A stretch of 64,000 nucleotides of DNA from positions 22,797 to 86,796 of the forward strand of contig JAHBSL010000020.1 of the NCBI GenBank assembly GCA_019639135.1, read 5' to 3'. A model generated the notes under the pieces. The model worked only from the letters and a program-made list of their open reading frames with translations, did not search any database and was not told the DNA's origin. Source of the stretch: Acidobacteriota bacterium (GTDB lineage: Bacteria; Acidobacteriota; Blastocatellia; Pyrinomonadales; Pyrinomonadaceae). Below, one piece after another: positions 24,236-32,910 of this stretch; the first letter of the stretch is position 1; each line of letters opens with the position of its first letter. The translations under genes were made by a program, and so were the position numbers.

Positions 24236-25807
24236 TTATTCGCCCGGATCGATGCGTTCGGATGAAGATATCGCTCCCCCAAGCCGTTGGATCGAATGGA
24301 GCCGGAACGCCTCTTCCTGCCCGGGGAAATCTGTCCTGAAGTGCCCGCCGCGAGATTCCTCCCGCCAGAGTGCGGCCGCCGCGACGAGCCCCGCGAGCGT
24401 GACGAAATTGCGTGAAGCCGTGCTCAGGTTCGCCTTCGCGATCTGGTCAAATTCCCGGATCGCCCGCCGAAGCGACTCGCGGTCCCGAAGAATGCCGACC
24501 CGTTCCCACATCACCCGCTTAACGCGCTTCCTAACCGCCGTCGAAAGAGCGGGCTTGTCTCTGTTTTCGGACGCCGACTTTCTGCCGTCTGACCGGCCAC
24601 TGACCACTGACCACCGGCCACTGTCGCTCGCCGCCGCTTCGCCGGCCCTCGCCCCAAAAACGAGTCCCTCGAGCAGTGAGTTCGAGGCCAAGCGGTTAGC
24701 TCCGTGAACACCCGTACAGGTAACCTCGCCGGCAGCGTAAAGCCCGGGCAGCGTTGTTCTTCCCCAAAGGTCCGTCCGCACTCCGCCCATGCAGTAATGC
24801 GATGCCGGCGATACGGGCAGCATGTCTTTTGCAATATCGAGCCCGAATGCCCGGCAGGTCTCATCGATCTTCGGAAAGCGGTGGCGGAGAAAGTCGCCGT
24901 CGAGCGACGTCATATCCAAGAAGACCGTCCGCGAACCAGTCCGCCGCATCTCGGCAACGATCGACCGCGAAACGATGTCCCGCGGTGCAAGCTCAAGCCG
25001 TTCGTCGTAGCGGCCCATGAACCGCTCACCCTGCGCATTTCGCAGGATGCCGCCCTCGCCCCGCATCGCCTCCGAGAGCAGGAAACGCGGTGCCCCCTCA
25101 AGGCTCAGTGCAGTCGGGTGAAACTGGATGAACTCCATATCCGCCATATCCGCCCCGGCAAAGTACGCCATCGCCATCCCGTCGCCTGTCGCGACCGGTG
25201 GGTTGGTCGTATGCTGATAAAGCTGGCCCGCACCGCCCGTGCAAAGGACGACGGCCTTTGCAAAGATCTCCCGCGGCGAGCGAAGTATCGGGTCAAGATA
25301 CCGTACGCCCGTGCACCGCCCGTCCACGGTCAAAAGGCTCTCGGTCGCCGCAAACGGCAGAAGGCTGATCCGGCTTTCGCGGCCCGCCCTCGCGATCAGC
25401 GAACGGACAAACTCGGCTCCGGTCGAGTCGCCGTGGGCGTGCAAAATTCTCCGACGCGAGTGAGCCGCCTCCTGCGTAAAAACGAGCTTGCCGCCCTCGC
25501 GGTCAAACTCGGTTCCCCACTCGATAAGCTGCCTAATGTATTTCGTGCCCTCGGTAACGAGCGTCTCGACCGCCCGCTCGTCGCAGATCCCCGCACCGGC
25601 GATGAGCGTATCTCCCTCATGAAGTTCGGCGTTGTCGTCATCCGAAAGGACAACGGCAACGCCGCCCTGTGCATATTCCGTATTGGATTCGCTCGCCTTG
25701 TCCTTTGTCAGCACCGTCACATCGGCGCCCGCTTCGGCCAATGCGATCGCCGCCCGCAGCCCCGCGACGCCGCTCCCGATTACGATGAAATCCGTGGACA
25801 AGGACAT
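24236..25807 (-). CDS. nadB: L-aspartate oxidase
   Basis: 523 aa FAD enzyme that oxidises aspartate to iminoaspartate, the first step of de novo NAD synthesis. Marks are the dinucleotide motif VIGSGVAGLRAAIALAEAG, NTEYAQGGVAVV, the covalent-free FAD region HSRRRILHAHGDSTG, EFIQFHPTAL, SEAMRGEGG and SPASHYCMGGV...GLYAAGEVTCTGVHGANRLASNSLLEGLVFG. Residues about 395-406 (SGRWSVVSGRSD) are encoded by a tandem repeat of intergenic style in the linker between the FAD part and the C-terminal helical domain. nadA and nadC are not in the window. The kynurenine genes nearby pass through ACMS, the other route to quinolinate. Confidence 0.95.
   Translation of the reverse strand: MSLSTDFIVIGSGVAGLRAAIALAEAGADVTVLTKDKASESNTEYAQGGVAVVLSDDDNAELHEGDTLIAGAGICDERAVETLVTEGTKYIRQLIEWGTEFDREGGKLVFTQEAAHSRRRILHAHGDSTGAEFVRSLIARAGRESRISLLPFAATESLLTVDGRCTGVRYLDPILRSPREIFAKAVVLCTGGAGQLYQHTTNPPVATGDGMAMAYFAGADMADMEFIQFHPTALSLEGAPRFLLSEAMRGEGGILRNAQGERFMGRYDERLELAPRDIVSRSIVAEMRRTGSRTVFLDMTSLDGDFLRHRFPKIDETCRAFGLDIAKDMLPVSPASHYCMGGVRTDLWGRTTLPGLYAAGEVTCTGVHGANRLASNSLLEGLVFGARAGEAAASDSGRWSVVSGRSDGRKSASENRDKPALSTAVRKRVKRVMWERVGILRDRESLRRAIREFDQIAKANLSTASRNFVTLAGLVAAAALWREESRGGHFRTDFPGQEEAFRLHSIQRLGGAISSSERIDPGE
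24591..24625 (-). repeat. In-frame tandem repeat inside nadB
   Basis: On the plus strand the words GGCCACTGACCACTGACCA and CCGGCCACTG form a short tandem/palindromic run (CAGTGGTCAGTGGCC on the coding strand). This CAGTGG pattern is typical of intergenic repeats, and it is read through in frame in the linker of NadB. The repeat-derived stretch may extend to about 24541. Confidence 0.72.
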
Positions 25808-25845
25808 TACGGAAAATGTATCAAATCACGCGGCCAAGTTGCGAG

Positions 25846-25894
25846 TTTCACGGCTCGGAGCGACTAGCTAAAGCCAGCACTCCGAGCCGTGAAA
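25846..25894. repeat. Intergenic palindrome of the kynU-insert family
   Basis: A 15-base perfect inverted repeat, TTTCACGGCTCGGAG (25846-25860) and CTCCGAGCCGTGAAA (25880-25894), encloses a loop with AGCTAAAGCCAGCA. The AGCTAAAGC core next to ACTCC matches the element inside kynU (14606-14669), although the arms differ. It could act as a transcript stabiliser or terminator upstream of nadB, but its position is 5' of that gene. Confidence 0.8.
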
Positions 25895-26258
25895 ATCATC
25901 AACACATCTGAGAGAATTCTCGCAGTCGTTGCCAAAGATCCCGCCCTGTCCGCGGTCGCGAATGTAACGATTTGTAAAGCACCTCTCGGCCAGATTCCGA
26001 ACAGAACTTCCTCGCCCCGCGAACCTACATTTGCTTGACCTCTAAACCCAGCTTACACATTCGTTTAACCGAACGTTCGTTAGCTCGGTTACACCCCATT
26101 ATTTCGGCCTCGGCCGCATGGCAACACGTCACCCGCGAAAATGTACTTATCTGCCAAACGAGGGAACGTGAATTGCTTTCTGAATAGGCAAACGGGGGAA
26201 GCCTGCACCGACGAAGTCTCCGAACGTGTACGCATTAAACGTAGGGAGGTTAACTAAA
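25895..26258 (+). promoter_or_regulatory. Gene-free leader region of the coiled-coil secreted protein
   Basis: There is no convincing gene between nadB and the start at 26259. The region contains CCGAACGTTCG (a perfect palindrome near 26070) and two similar words, GCCAAACGAGGGA and GGCAAACGGGGGA, about 40 bases apart near 26153-26196. A GGGAGG ribosome-binding site precedes the ATG by eight bases. The long leader could hold a promoter plus a structured 5' UTR, but no known riboswitch class was recognised. Confidence 0.35.
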
Positions 26259-26897
26259 ATGAGGCACAGGAATTTAATAGCAGTTTTGATCGTCTTGGCA
26301 CTATTGACGGGCTTCTCGCTCGCCACATATGGCCAAGGAAAGGGTCAGCCCAAAAAGGGCCAGACCACGACTCAGCAAGATCGCGATCGCGACCAAACCC
26401 GTGATCAGGACCGCGATAAGACCCGCGATCAGGACAAAGATCAGGATCGGAACCGCGACCGTGACAGGGATCGCGACTTTATCCGGGCGAACGATCAGCA
26501 GCGTGATCAGGTCAATGCCGAAGTCGCGATGATGGAGCGGAACCGTATTCAGGTCCGCGAAATGATCGAAGAGTGCGGCAATAACGGATTCACTCAAAAC
26601 CAGGCCCGGCAACAGCACGAACGCATCCGAAACCAGATGCAGAACATGGAGCAGGAACACGAGCGAATGAGGCTCGGGCTCAATGCCTATCAGGCTCAGC
26701 GGTTCCTGAATCAACTCGGTAAGATCGAGCAGAACCACGAAATGCTCCGCAATCGTATCCAGATGATGGAGCAGGAAATGAACCGTGGGGAGCTTGACCG
26801 CATCCGTCAGCGGAACCATCTGCGAGAGATGGAAAAGGCGATGAAGAAATGGCAGAAGCAGGTCCGCGATATGCAGAAGCATATGAACGCCGGCTAA
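26259..26897 (+). CDS. Secreted Asp/Arg/Gln-rich coiled-coil protein
   Basis: 212 aa from the ATG at 26259, chosen for its GGGAGG ribosome-binding site; the frame is open further up. A signal peptide (MRHRNLIAVLIVLALLTGFSLATYGQ) leads into a low-complexity tract built from DRDQTRDQDRDK-like units (about 35-65), then a long helical region rich in Met, Gln, Arg and Glu with heptad character (QHERIRNQMQNMEQEHERMR and similar). It has one Cys and no catalytic motif. It may be a periplasmic or surface structural protein; the function is unknown. A strong intrinsic terminator follows. Confidence 0.75.
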   Translation: MRHRNLIAVLIVLALLTGFSLATYGQGKGQPKKGQTTTQQDRDRDQTRDQDRDKTRDQDKDQDRNRDRDRDRDFIRANDQQRDQVNAEVAMMERNRIQVREMIEECGNNGFTQNQARQQHERIRNQMQNMEQEHERMRLGLNAYQAQRFLNQLGKIEQNHEMLRNRIQMMEQEMNRGELDRIRQRNHLREMEKAMKKWQKQVRDMQKHMNAG

Positions 26898-26927
26898 CTT
26901 CTTAAACCTCTTCTTTAATGTTATTCC

Positions 26928-26957
26928 AAACGCCGCCTTTCCAAACGGGCGGCGTTT
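26928..26957 (+). terminator. Intrinsic terminator
   Basis: AAACGCCGCC (26928-26937) pairs perfectly with GGCGGCGTTT (26948-26957) around a 10-base loop, followed by further T residues. It terminates the coiled-coil protein transcript. Confidence 0.85.
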
Positions 26958-26967
26958 TTCGAAACGC

Positions 26968-27126
26968 GGGGCCGGACTTGTCATCATACAAAAAAAGGGA
27001 CGATTCAGGTGGAATCACCTGAACGCCGTCCCCATACGCGACATCTATGATCGCTGGATCAACAAATACGCGAACCACTCCGTCGATGTCCTGACCAAAC
27101 TAAGCCGTGATCTCGGAACAAAGTGA
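26968..27126 (+). pseudogene. C-terminal remnant of an ArsR-family regulator
   Basis: Without a start codon, the frame from 26968 to the TGA at 27124-27126 reads GAGLVIIQKKGRFRW, then NHLNAVPIRDIYDRWINKY and a helical end (DVLTKLSRDLGTK). The AGLV...K.GRFRW wing and the LN.VPI..I.DRWI.KY segment match the C-terminal half of ArsR-type winged-helix repressors of the kind paired with SRPBCC proteins. The N-terminal half is missing; the homology begins directly after the terminator at 26928-26957. No SRPBCC partner is found in the following 270 bases. Confidence 0.6.
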
Positions 27127-27349
27127 ATGGCGGCACACGTGGCTAAGTTACCTTAATTTGCTAATCGGTCAAGATTCTTACCGCACGATCGGTCCAGTGC
27201 TTTCTTCCTAAGATTTGGGTTGAGGCCATAAGGCGGGATCACGGTCGAAGGGTTCGTGTTTATTTCCTTCGAGTTTTCGTTGGAGGCAGGGACGATGTTT
27301 TCTTCGACACAAAACGCGAATCCGAGGCTCGCGAAGTAACGGAAAAAGA
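27127..27349. other. Gene-free stretch after the ArsR remnant
   Basis: No supported gene or RNA is seen. Short open frames exist but none has family features or a ribosome-binding site. It probably consists of decayed sequence from the same locus as the ArsR fragment. Confidence 0.4.
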
Positions 27350-27373
27350 AAGGCGGCCCATTTCTGCCGCCTT
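27350..27373 (-). terminator. Intrinsic terminator of the SnoaL-like lipoprotein gene
   Basis: On the minus strand AAGGCGGC and GCCGCCTT form an 8-base stem with an 8-base loop, followed by TTCTTTTTC. It lies 25 bases beyond the stop of the gene ending at 27398. Confidence 0.8.
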
Positions 27374-27397
27374 CGTCATTCCTGATCTAATGGATCG

Positions 27398-27988
27398 CTA
27401 GCGATCTGCCGGAGCCTTATCTGATTCGGCAGAGTTTGCTCCGGGCTTTTCTCCGCTGGCCGGCGGCGTCCCACCCTTGATATCAGTTATCTGGGCCTTT
27501 ACAAATTTCCAGCCGTCTTTGTCCTTAACGATCACCCAGGTCACATAGGAGTTACGCTCCTCTGATCTTCCGTCGATAGTGACCTTTCCATTCGCCCTTG
27601 CGGTCATGACGGCACCATCGCCCGAGGGGTGAATCATCGCTTTTAGGTCGCTGAACTTCAGGCCGTCCCACTTGATCTTTCCGGATTTGATCTGCTCAAC
27701 ACGGGATGCCTTGGTTTGAATCTGTCCGTTCTGGTCGATCAGTTCGTAGTCATCTCGATAAAACTTTCCGACCGCATCGGCGTCGTTCTTGTTCAGCGCA
27801 GCCTCAAAATCGGCGATCATCTTCTTGACGCCGGCTTCCACAGCCGCTGTATCCGCAGCCTTAGGGGCCGCATTGCCCGCTGTGTTCGCCGCCTTATTTG
27901 CCGTAGTATTCGTGGTGGCAGGTTCGCCGCAGGCGGTTGCGAGAGCCAATGCCGCCGTCAGCACAAATGCGAAAAGTCTCTTTGACAT
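27398..27988 (-). CDS. SnoaL/NTF2-like (DUF4440-type) lipoprotein
   Basis: 196 aa from the ATG at 27988, which has GGGAG seven bases upstream; an earlier in-frame ATG at 28033 lacks a signal sequence. MSKRLFAFVLTAALALATACGE is a lipoprotein signal, followed by an Ala/Thr/Asn-rich linker and a single NTF2-like domain (VKKMIADFEAALNKNDADAVGKFYRDDYELID...VTWVIVKDKDGWKFVKAQITDI). Such proteins bind small ligands or form dimers; no enzyme activity is implied. It is monocistronic with its own terminator. Confidence 0.85.
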   Translation of the reverse strand: MSKRLFAFVLTAALALATACGEPATTNTTANKAANTAGNAAPKAADTAAVEAGVKKMIADFEAALNKNDADAVGKFYRDDYELIDQNGQIQTKASRVEQIKSGKIKWDGLKFSDLKAMIHPSGDGAVMTARANGKVTIDGRSEERNSYVTWVIVKDKDGWKFVKAQITDIKGGTPPASGEKPGANSAESDKAPADR

Positions 27989-28201
27989 ATTTTTCTCCCA
28001 ACAAGAAAGGATGCGGGACGTGAGCAAGAACAAACGGCCGTCGCACCCGAATGGCGGTCGCTGGCTCGGAGACCCGGGAGTTCGACGATAGGAATATACG
28101 AGTCTTATACTCCCGAATCAACGAACAGTCAAGATACCATTTCGGTAGATGCCGGAAAACGCGACACAACAGCGGGAGCGTCGTTAAAGATTATCACTGA
28201 A

Positions 28202-28233
28202 AAAGGGCACGCCCGCATTGGACCGTGCCCTTT
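28202..28233 (-). terminator. Intrinsic terminator of the M19 dipeptidase gene
   Basis: A perfect 10-base stem, AAAGGGCACG (28202-28211) with CGTGCCCTTT (28224-28233), is followed on the minus strand by a run of T. It is 24 bases downstream of the dipeptidase stop. Confidence 0.88.
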
Positions 28234-28256
28234 GTTAAAGTACGCAGGAGTGTTTC

Positions 28257-29528
28257 TTATTTCTTGAACTTCATCAGGCTGCCGTCGGCGGAGACTCGCG
28301 TATCGCGGGCAAAGCGTTCGGCCTGCTCCATTGCCCGGAGCATATTGCCGCCGAGCACCATCAAGATCTCCTTCTCGGTGTAACCGCGGCGGAGCATTTC
28401 GTAAGTGACCAGCGGAAGATCTTCGACTCCCTTCATCGGCGGGTTGAGGAACGGCACGCCGTCATAGTCCGAGCCGATGCCAACGTGCTCGATGCCGGCG
28501 ACCTTCTTGATGTGGTCGATGTGGTCAACGATTCGTTTGTAGTCGGCGATATAGATCGGATTCGCATCGTAGAGCTTATTGCGAGCCGTGTAGAAGGAAG
28601 CATCGTCGTTCTTGTATTGCTCGCGGAGGGCAGCGATCTGATCGCGAAGCCGTCCCGAGCGTTCGCTCTGCTCCTTTGCCGTTCTTTCATCTAGGAAAGC
28701 CGGATAAAAGACGACCATGATCACGCCGCCGTTCTGCGGAAGCCGCTTAATCACGTCGTCCGGGACATTGCGCGTGTGGTTCGAGACACCGCGGGCACCG
28801 GAGTGCGAGGCGATGATCGGCGCCTTCGTGATGTCGAGAGCATCGTGCATCACCTTGTCCGAGACGTGCGAGATATCGATCAGGATGCCGAGCCGATTCA
28901 TCTCGCGGACTACCTCCTTGCCAAAGTCGCTAAGCCCGTTGTTCCGCTTCTCGTCGCCGTGGGCATCGGCCCAGTCGTGCGTAACGTTGTGCGTCAGCGT
29001 CATATAGCGGACACCGAGGCGATAAAAATTCCTGAGAGCGTAGAGCGAATTCTCGATCGCATAGCCGCCCTCGATGCCCATCAGCAGACAGATCTTATTT
29101 TGCTTTTTCGCCTGCCGGATCTCGGTCGCGGTCGTGCACTTAACAAGGTCGTTGTGCCGTTCGATCTCGCGGTTGGTCACGTCGATCAGCTCCATCGCCC
29201 GCCGCATCGACCCGCCGGTCTTAAGCGTGCTGCCCGAGACGTAGATCGACATGAATTGCCCGGTCATCCCGCCCGCTTTCCAGCGGTTGATATCCGTGTG
29301 GATCGGGTCGCCGCCGATTTGAAGCATCCCGCGGGTATCGGTAGCGAGGTTCAGGTCCTGGTCCATCATCGGGCCGGTGATGTCGTTGTGGCCATCGACG
29401 ATGATCGCTTTCTTGTGGATCTTCAATGCCTGAGCCCAAAGCTTCGGGTCGGCATCGGCCGGCATCGTCTGTCCGAGTGTGGAAAGGGAGAACATCAGAA
29501 TAAGCAAAAATGACAAGAATCTTTTCAT
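28257..29528 (-). CDS. M19 family (membrane/renal) dipeptidase
   Basis: 423 aa exported zinc dipeptidase. A signal peptide is visible (MKRFLSFLLILMFSLSTLGQ). The metal-binding DGHND (here VDGHNDITGPM), GIEGGYAIE, LTHN, DISHVSD, ASHSGARGVSNHTRNVPDD and GIGSDYDGV segments follow in the expected order for M19. These enzymes cleave dipeptides, including D-amino-acid forms. It is monocistronic, with a terminator immediately downstream. Confidence 0.93.
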   Translation of the reverse strand: MKRFLSFLLILMFSLSTLGQTMPADADPKLWAQALKIHKKAIIVDGHNDITGPMMDQDLNLATDTRGMLQIGGDPIHTDINRWKAGGMTGQFMSIYVSGSTLKTGGSMRRAMELIDVTNREIERHNDLVKCTTATEIRQAKKQNKICLLMGIEGGYAIENSLYALRNFYRLGVRYMTLTHNVTHDWADAHGDEKRNNGLSDFGKEVVREMNRLGILIDISHVSDKVMHDALDITKAPIIASHSGARGVSNHTRNVPDDVIKRLPQNGGVIMVVFYPAFLDERTAKEQSERSGRLRDQIAALREQYKNDDASFYTARNKLYDANPIYIADYKRIVDHIDHIKKVAGIEHVGIGSDYDGVPFLNPPMKGVEDLPLVTYEMLRRGYTEKEILMVLGGNMLRAMEQAERFARDTRVSADGSLMKFKK

Positions 29529-29780
29529 ATTGGTCGCCTTTGGGAACCGGAGAGCTTCTTAATGTTAAGCCTTTTCGTCGATTTTTTCCATCGCAGCTTT
29601 TGGTATGCCGGTTGCTTCCGGCAGTTGTTGCCCGTAGCGGTTTTACGGATCATAAAGCTTGAATTAACAGTTGTCAGCGGCTCCCGACCGTGTTCTGTAG
29701 GCTTTTTGCCTCCCTGCAAGTAACAATTCGTGATAGCTGATAAGTGACGCCTTTTGTCACTTTATGACCGTGTGCAAACT

Positions 29781-32750
29781 ATGGACCACCTCATGGACAC
29801 CTCCTCACCGTCCTTTGATGAAAGTTCGCCCGAACCTCTGAGCCGAGACACACCGCCCAGGAGAATGAAGGGACAGACCGACTATCGCAGCCTGATCGAG
29901 AACCTGCCGGTTCTCTTTTACGTCGTCGATCCCGAGCCCCCCTATTCGCCGCAATACGTAAGCCCGGCATTCAGCCTCTTTGGCTATCCGCTCGAAATGT
30001 GGACCTCGGACCCGGAGGTCTGGATTCGTATAATCCATCCGGAAGACCAGGAATGGGTCTTTTCACAAACGACTGAATCGACCGAGAGCGGCGAGGAGGT
30101 TGATTACGAATACAGGATCTTTGATGCCGCGGGTGAAGTGCACTGGGTACGCGACCGCGGGTGCCTGATCCGCGATGAGGCAGGCCGAGTCATCTTTCGC
30201 GAGGGCGTGATGATCGACATCACCGGCCGCAAGATCGCCGAGCAGGCCCTCGCTGAGAACGAACAGCGCTACCGCACGCTCTTTGAGAATGCGAACGACG
30301 TTATCTACGTCCACGACCTTGAGGGTAACTATATCTCGATGAACACTGCGGCCGAACGCGTTTTCGGCTATACGCGTGAGGAAGCATTGCAGCTTCACAT
30401 GTCCGAGATCGTTGCCCCGGAACAACTCGAACTCGCGAAAAGGAAGCTTCAGGAAAAGCTCAAAGGTGAAGCGTCGCAAACGGTCTATGAACTCGATTGC
30501 ATTCGCAAGGACGGCTCACGGCTTACGCTTGAGATAAACAGCACTGTTATCTACAAGGACGGTCAGCCCGTCGCCGTTCAGGGCATTGCCCGCGATATCA
30601 CCGAACGGCGTCAGTCCGAAGAGGCACTTCGCGAAAGCGAAAAGCGTTACCGCGACCTTTTTGAGAACGCCAACGACATCATCTATACCCACGACCTTCG
30701 CGGCAATTTCACCTCGCTTAACCAAACCGGCGAACGGATAACGGGCTACACCCGCGAAGAAGCATTGAAAATGAATATCGTTCAGGTCGTCGCCCCGGAA
30801 TCGTTAGCCTCCGCACGCGAGATGACGGCACGCAAACTTGCTGAGGATCAATCAACCACTTACCAGATCGAGATCGTGGCCAAGGACGGCCGCCGAGTTC
30901 CGCTCGAGCTCAGCACGCGGCTTATTCTCCAACGGGGTGTGCCGGTCGGCGTCCAGGGGATCGGCCGCGACGTGACCGAGCGCCGGCGTGCCGAAGAGGC
31001 CCTAAGGTCGAGCGAGCACAAGTTCCGCCAGCTCGGAGAAGGCATTTATCACCAGGTATGGACGGCCGAACCCGATGGCAGGCTTGATTATGTGAACCAG
31101 CGGACGATCGAATACTTCGACCGACCGGAAGAGGAAATACTTGGAGCTGGCTGGCAGGACATGATCCACCCCGACGATCTGCAAACATGCTTGATCGAAT
31201 GGTCAAATTCGCTTGCGACCGGCAAATACTTCGAGGTCGAGTTCCGGCTTCGCCGCCACGACGGCGTCTATCGCTGGCACAAGGCACGTGCAAATGCCGG
31301 CCGGGACAGCAGCGGCCGCATTACAAAATGGTTCGGCACTAATACCGACATCGATGACCAGAAGCAGACCGAAGATAAGCTCAACTACCTTGCCCGCCAT
31401 GATGCCCTGACCGGCCTTCCGAACCGGCCGGAATTCATGAACCACCTCCGCGGAGCGATATCGCGTGCCGAAAGGACGGAATCGGCCCGGTTCGCCGTTC
31501 TCTTCTTGGACCTTGACCGCTTTAAGGTGATCAACGACAGTCTCGGCCACATCGTCGGCGACAAACTGCTTAAGGCGATCGCCGACCGGCTCAATGCTCT
31601 CGTTCGGCCGGGTGATGTCGTCGCCCGGCTCGGCGGCGATGAATTCGTCATCCTGCTCAACCGGACGGGTTCGCGGGAAGAGATTGTCAAGGTCGCCGAC
31701 CGCCTGCAGGAGAACCTCGAACGCCCCTTTGAGATCGACAGCTACGAGGTCTTCACTTCAGCCAGCATCGGCATCATCGTCTCGGACGACATAATGCGCG
31801 AACCCGAGGATTTTCTCCGAGACGCCGACTCGGCGATGTACCGCGCAAAGGAATCGGGCAAGGCTCGCTACGAGGTCTTCGACAAGGAGATGCATACCCG
31901 CAATCTCAACCTGCTCAGGGTCGAGACCGACCTCCGCCGTGCGGTCGAACGAGGCGACTTCGAAGTGCTCTATCAGCCGATCGTCGATATCACGGACGGA
32001 ACGGTCTGCGAATTCGAGGCATTGATCCGCTGGCGGCATCCGGAGAACGGGCTAATTCCGCCGGACGAATTCATAAGCGTCGCCGAGGAAACGGGGCTGA
32101 TAGTCCCGATCGGAAAATGGATCTTGAACGAGGCTTGCTCTAACCTCGCCGCCTGGCAGACGAAGACCGCCCATCGGCTATCGGTCAGCGTCAACCTCTC
32201 GGCAAAGCAGCTTATGCACCCGTCGCTTATCGGGCAGATCGAAACGGTACTGACGGAGACAGGGCTTGAGCCGGGGCAGTTGAAGCTTGAGGTGACCGAA
32301 AGCACCGTTATGGAGCAGAGCGAGCGTTCGCTTCGCGTGCTTCGGGAGCTTGACGCGCTTGGGCTGCAGCTCGCGACCGACGACTTCGGTACAGGCTACT
32401 CGTCGCTCAGCTACCTCGCCCGCTTCCCGTTCGACCGGTTGAAGATCGACCGCTCGTTCATCGACAAGATGATCATCGACGACAAGAGCTCGGCGATCGT
32501 CAAGACCATTTTGATGCTCGGCGAGAATCTGGGGATCGACGTCGTCGCCGAAGGCATTGAAACGCCGGACCAGCTTCGGCGGCTTCAGCTTTTCGGCTGC
32601 CGGCTAGGCCAGGGCTTTTACTTTTCAAAGCCTGTTGGCGCCGAGATGGCTCGAAATCTTATTGGGAAGCGTCCCGGCAGGATGCTCGAACTCGGCCCGC
32701 CGCCGCTGCCGGCCGCTCCGGACGTTGTCGAACTCCGTGATGTTCAATAA
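29781..32750 (+). CDS. Multi-PAS GGDEF/EAL cyclic-di-GMP signalling protein
   Basis: 989 aa from the ATG at 29781; a TTG at 29754 is an alternative. No membrane segment or signal peptide is seen, so it is cytoplasmic. Order: four PAS/PAC units (about 30-155, 156-280, 281-410, 415-530), GGDEF (about 535-700) and EAL (about 715-970). The diguanylate cyclase motif is intact (RLGGDEF near 617-623), with an RxxD inhibitory site (RPGD) five residues before it. The phosphodiesterase motif is also intact (EFEALIRW near 745, DDFGTGYSSLSYL). The two activities may be switched by PAS ligands. The gene stands alone. Confidence 0.93.
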   Translation: MDHLMDTSSPSFDESSPEPLSRDTPPRRMKGQTDYRSLIENLPVLFYVVDPEPPYSPQYVSPAFSLFGYPLEMWTSDPEVWIRIIHPEDQEWVFSQTTESTESGEEVDYEYRIFDAAGEVHWVRDRGCLIRDEAGRVIFREGVMIDITGRKIAEQALAENEQRYRTLFENANDVIYVHDLEGNYISMNTAAERVFGYTREEALQLHMSEIVAPEQLELAKRKLQEKLKGEASQTVYELDCIRKDGSRLTLEINSTVIYKDGQPVAVQGIARDITERRQSEEALRESEKRYRDLFENANDIIYTHDLRGNFTSLNQTGERITGYTREEALKMNIVQVVAPESLASAREMTARKLAEDQSTTYQIEIVAKDGRRVPLELSTRLILQRGVPVGVQGIGRDVTERRRAEEALRSSEHKFRQLGEGIYHQVWTAEPDGRLDYVNQRTIEYFDRPEEEILGAGWQDMIHPDDLQTCLIEWSNSLATGKYFEVEFRLRRHDGVYRWHKARANAGRDSSGRITKWFGTNTDIDDQKQTEDKLNYLARHDALTGLPNRPEFMNHLRGAISRAERTESARFAVLFLDLDRFKVINDSLGHIVGDKLLKAIADRLNALVRPGDVVARLGGDEFVILLNRTGSREEIVKVADRLQENLERPFEIDSYEVFTSASIGIIVSDDIMREPEDFLRDADSAMYRAKESGKARYEVFDKEMHTRNLNLLRVETDLRRAVERGDFEVLYQPIVDITDGTVCEFEALIRWRHPENGLIPPDEFISVAEETGLIVPIGKWILNEACSNLAAWQTKTAHRLSVSVNLSAKQLMHPSLIGQIETVLTETGLEPGQLKLEVTESTVMEQSERSLRVLRELDALGLQLATDDFGTGYSSLSYLARFPFDRLKIDRSFIDKMIIDDKSSAIVKTILMLGENLGIDVVAEGIETPDQLRRLQLFGCRLGQGFYFSKPVGAEMARNLIGKRPGRMLELGPPPLPAAPDVVELRDVQ

Positions 32751-32799
32751 AAAGAGGTTGCCCAAAGCGACAAGGTTCTTATCAGTGTTTTCGGATCTC

Positions 32800-32872
32800 G
32801 ATCTGTGGATTCTGTGTTTTACGCCTTTGAAATAGGGGCGTTACCACAGATCGCACAGAACAAGACACAGAA
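32800..32872. repeat. Intergenic CACAGA-type repeat
   Basis: ATCTGTGGATTCTGTGTTTT and, on the other arm, ACCACAGATCGCACAGAACAAGACACAG are related inverted words around an AAATAGGGGCG loop. They are members of the degenerate ACCACAGA-CACAGA class also seen around 37755, 39405, 39840 and 55980. Confidence 0.65.
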
Positions 32873-32910
32873 CCTTGCCCTTCCGGACAACCCTTTCCTC
32901 TGCTCAACCG

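Noticed and set aside
24704..25867. A 387-codon plus-strand frame opposite nadB
   Set aside because: nadB has all family motifs; the opposite frame has none and no ribosome-binding site.
26140..26220. Possible cyclic-di-GMP or other riboswitch in the leader of the coiled-coil protein
   Set aside because: Only loose GCAAACGGGG-like words are seen; the paired stems and receptor of known classes could not be matched.
27230..27395. Possible SRPBCC partner gene after the ArsR remnant
   Set aside because: A short open translation exists but has no start signal, no family motif, and overlaps the terminator of the convergent gene.
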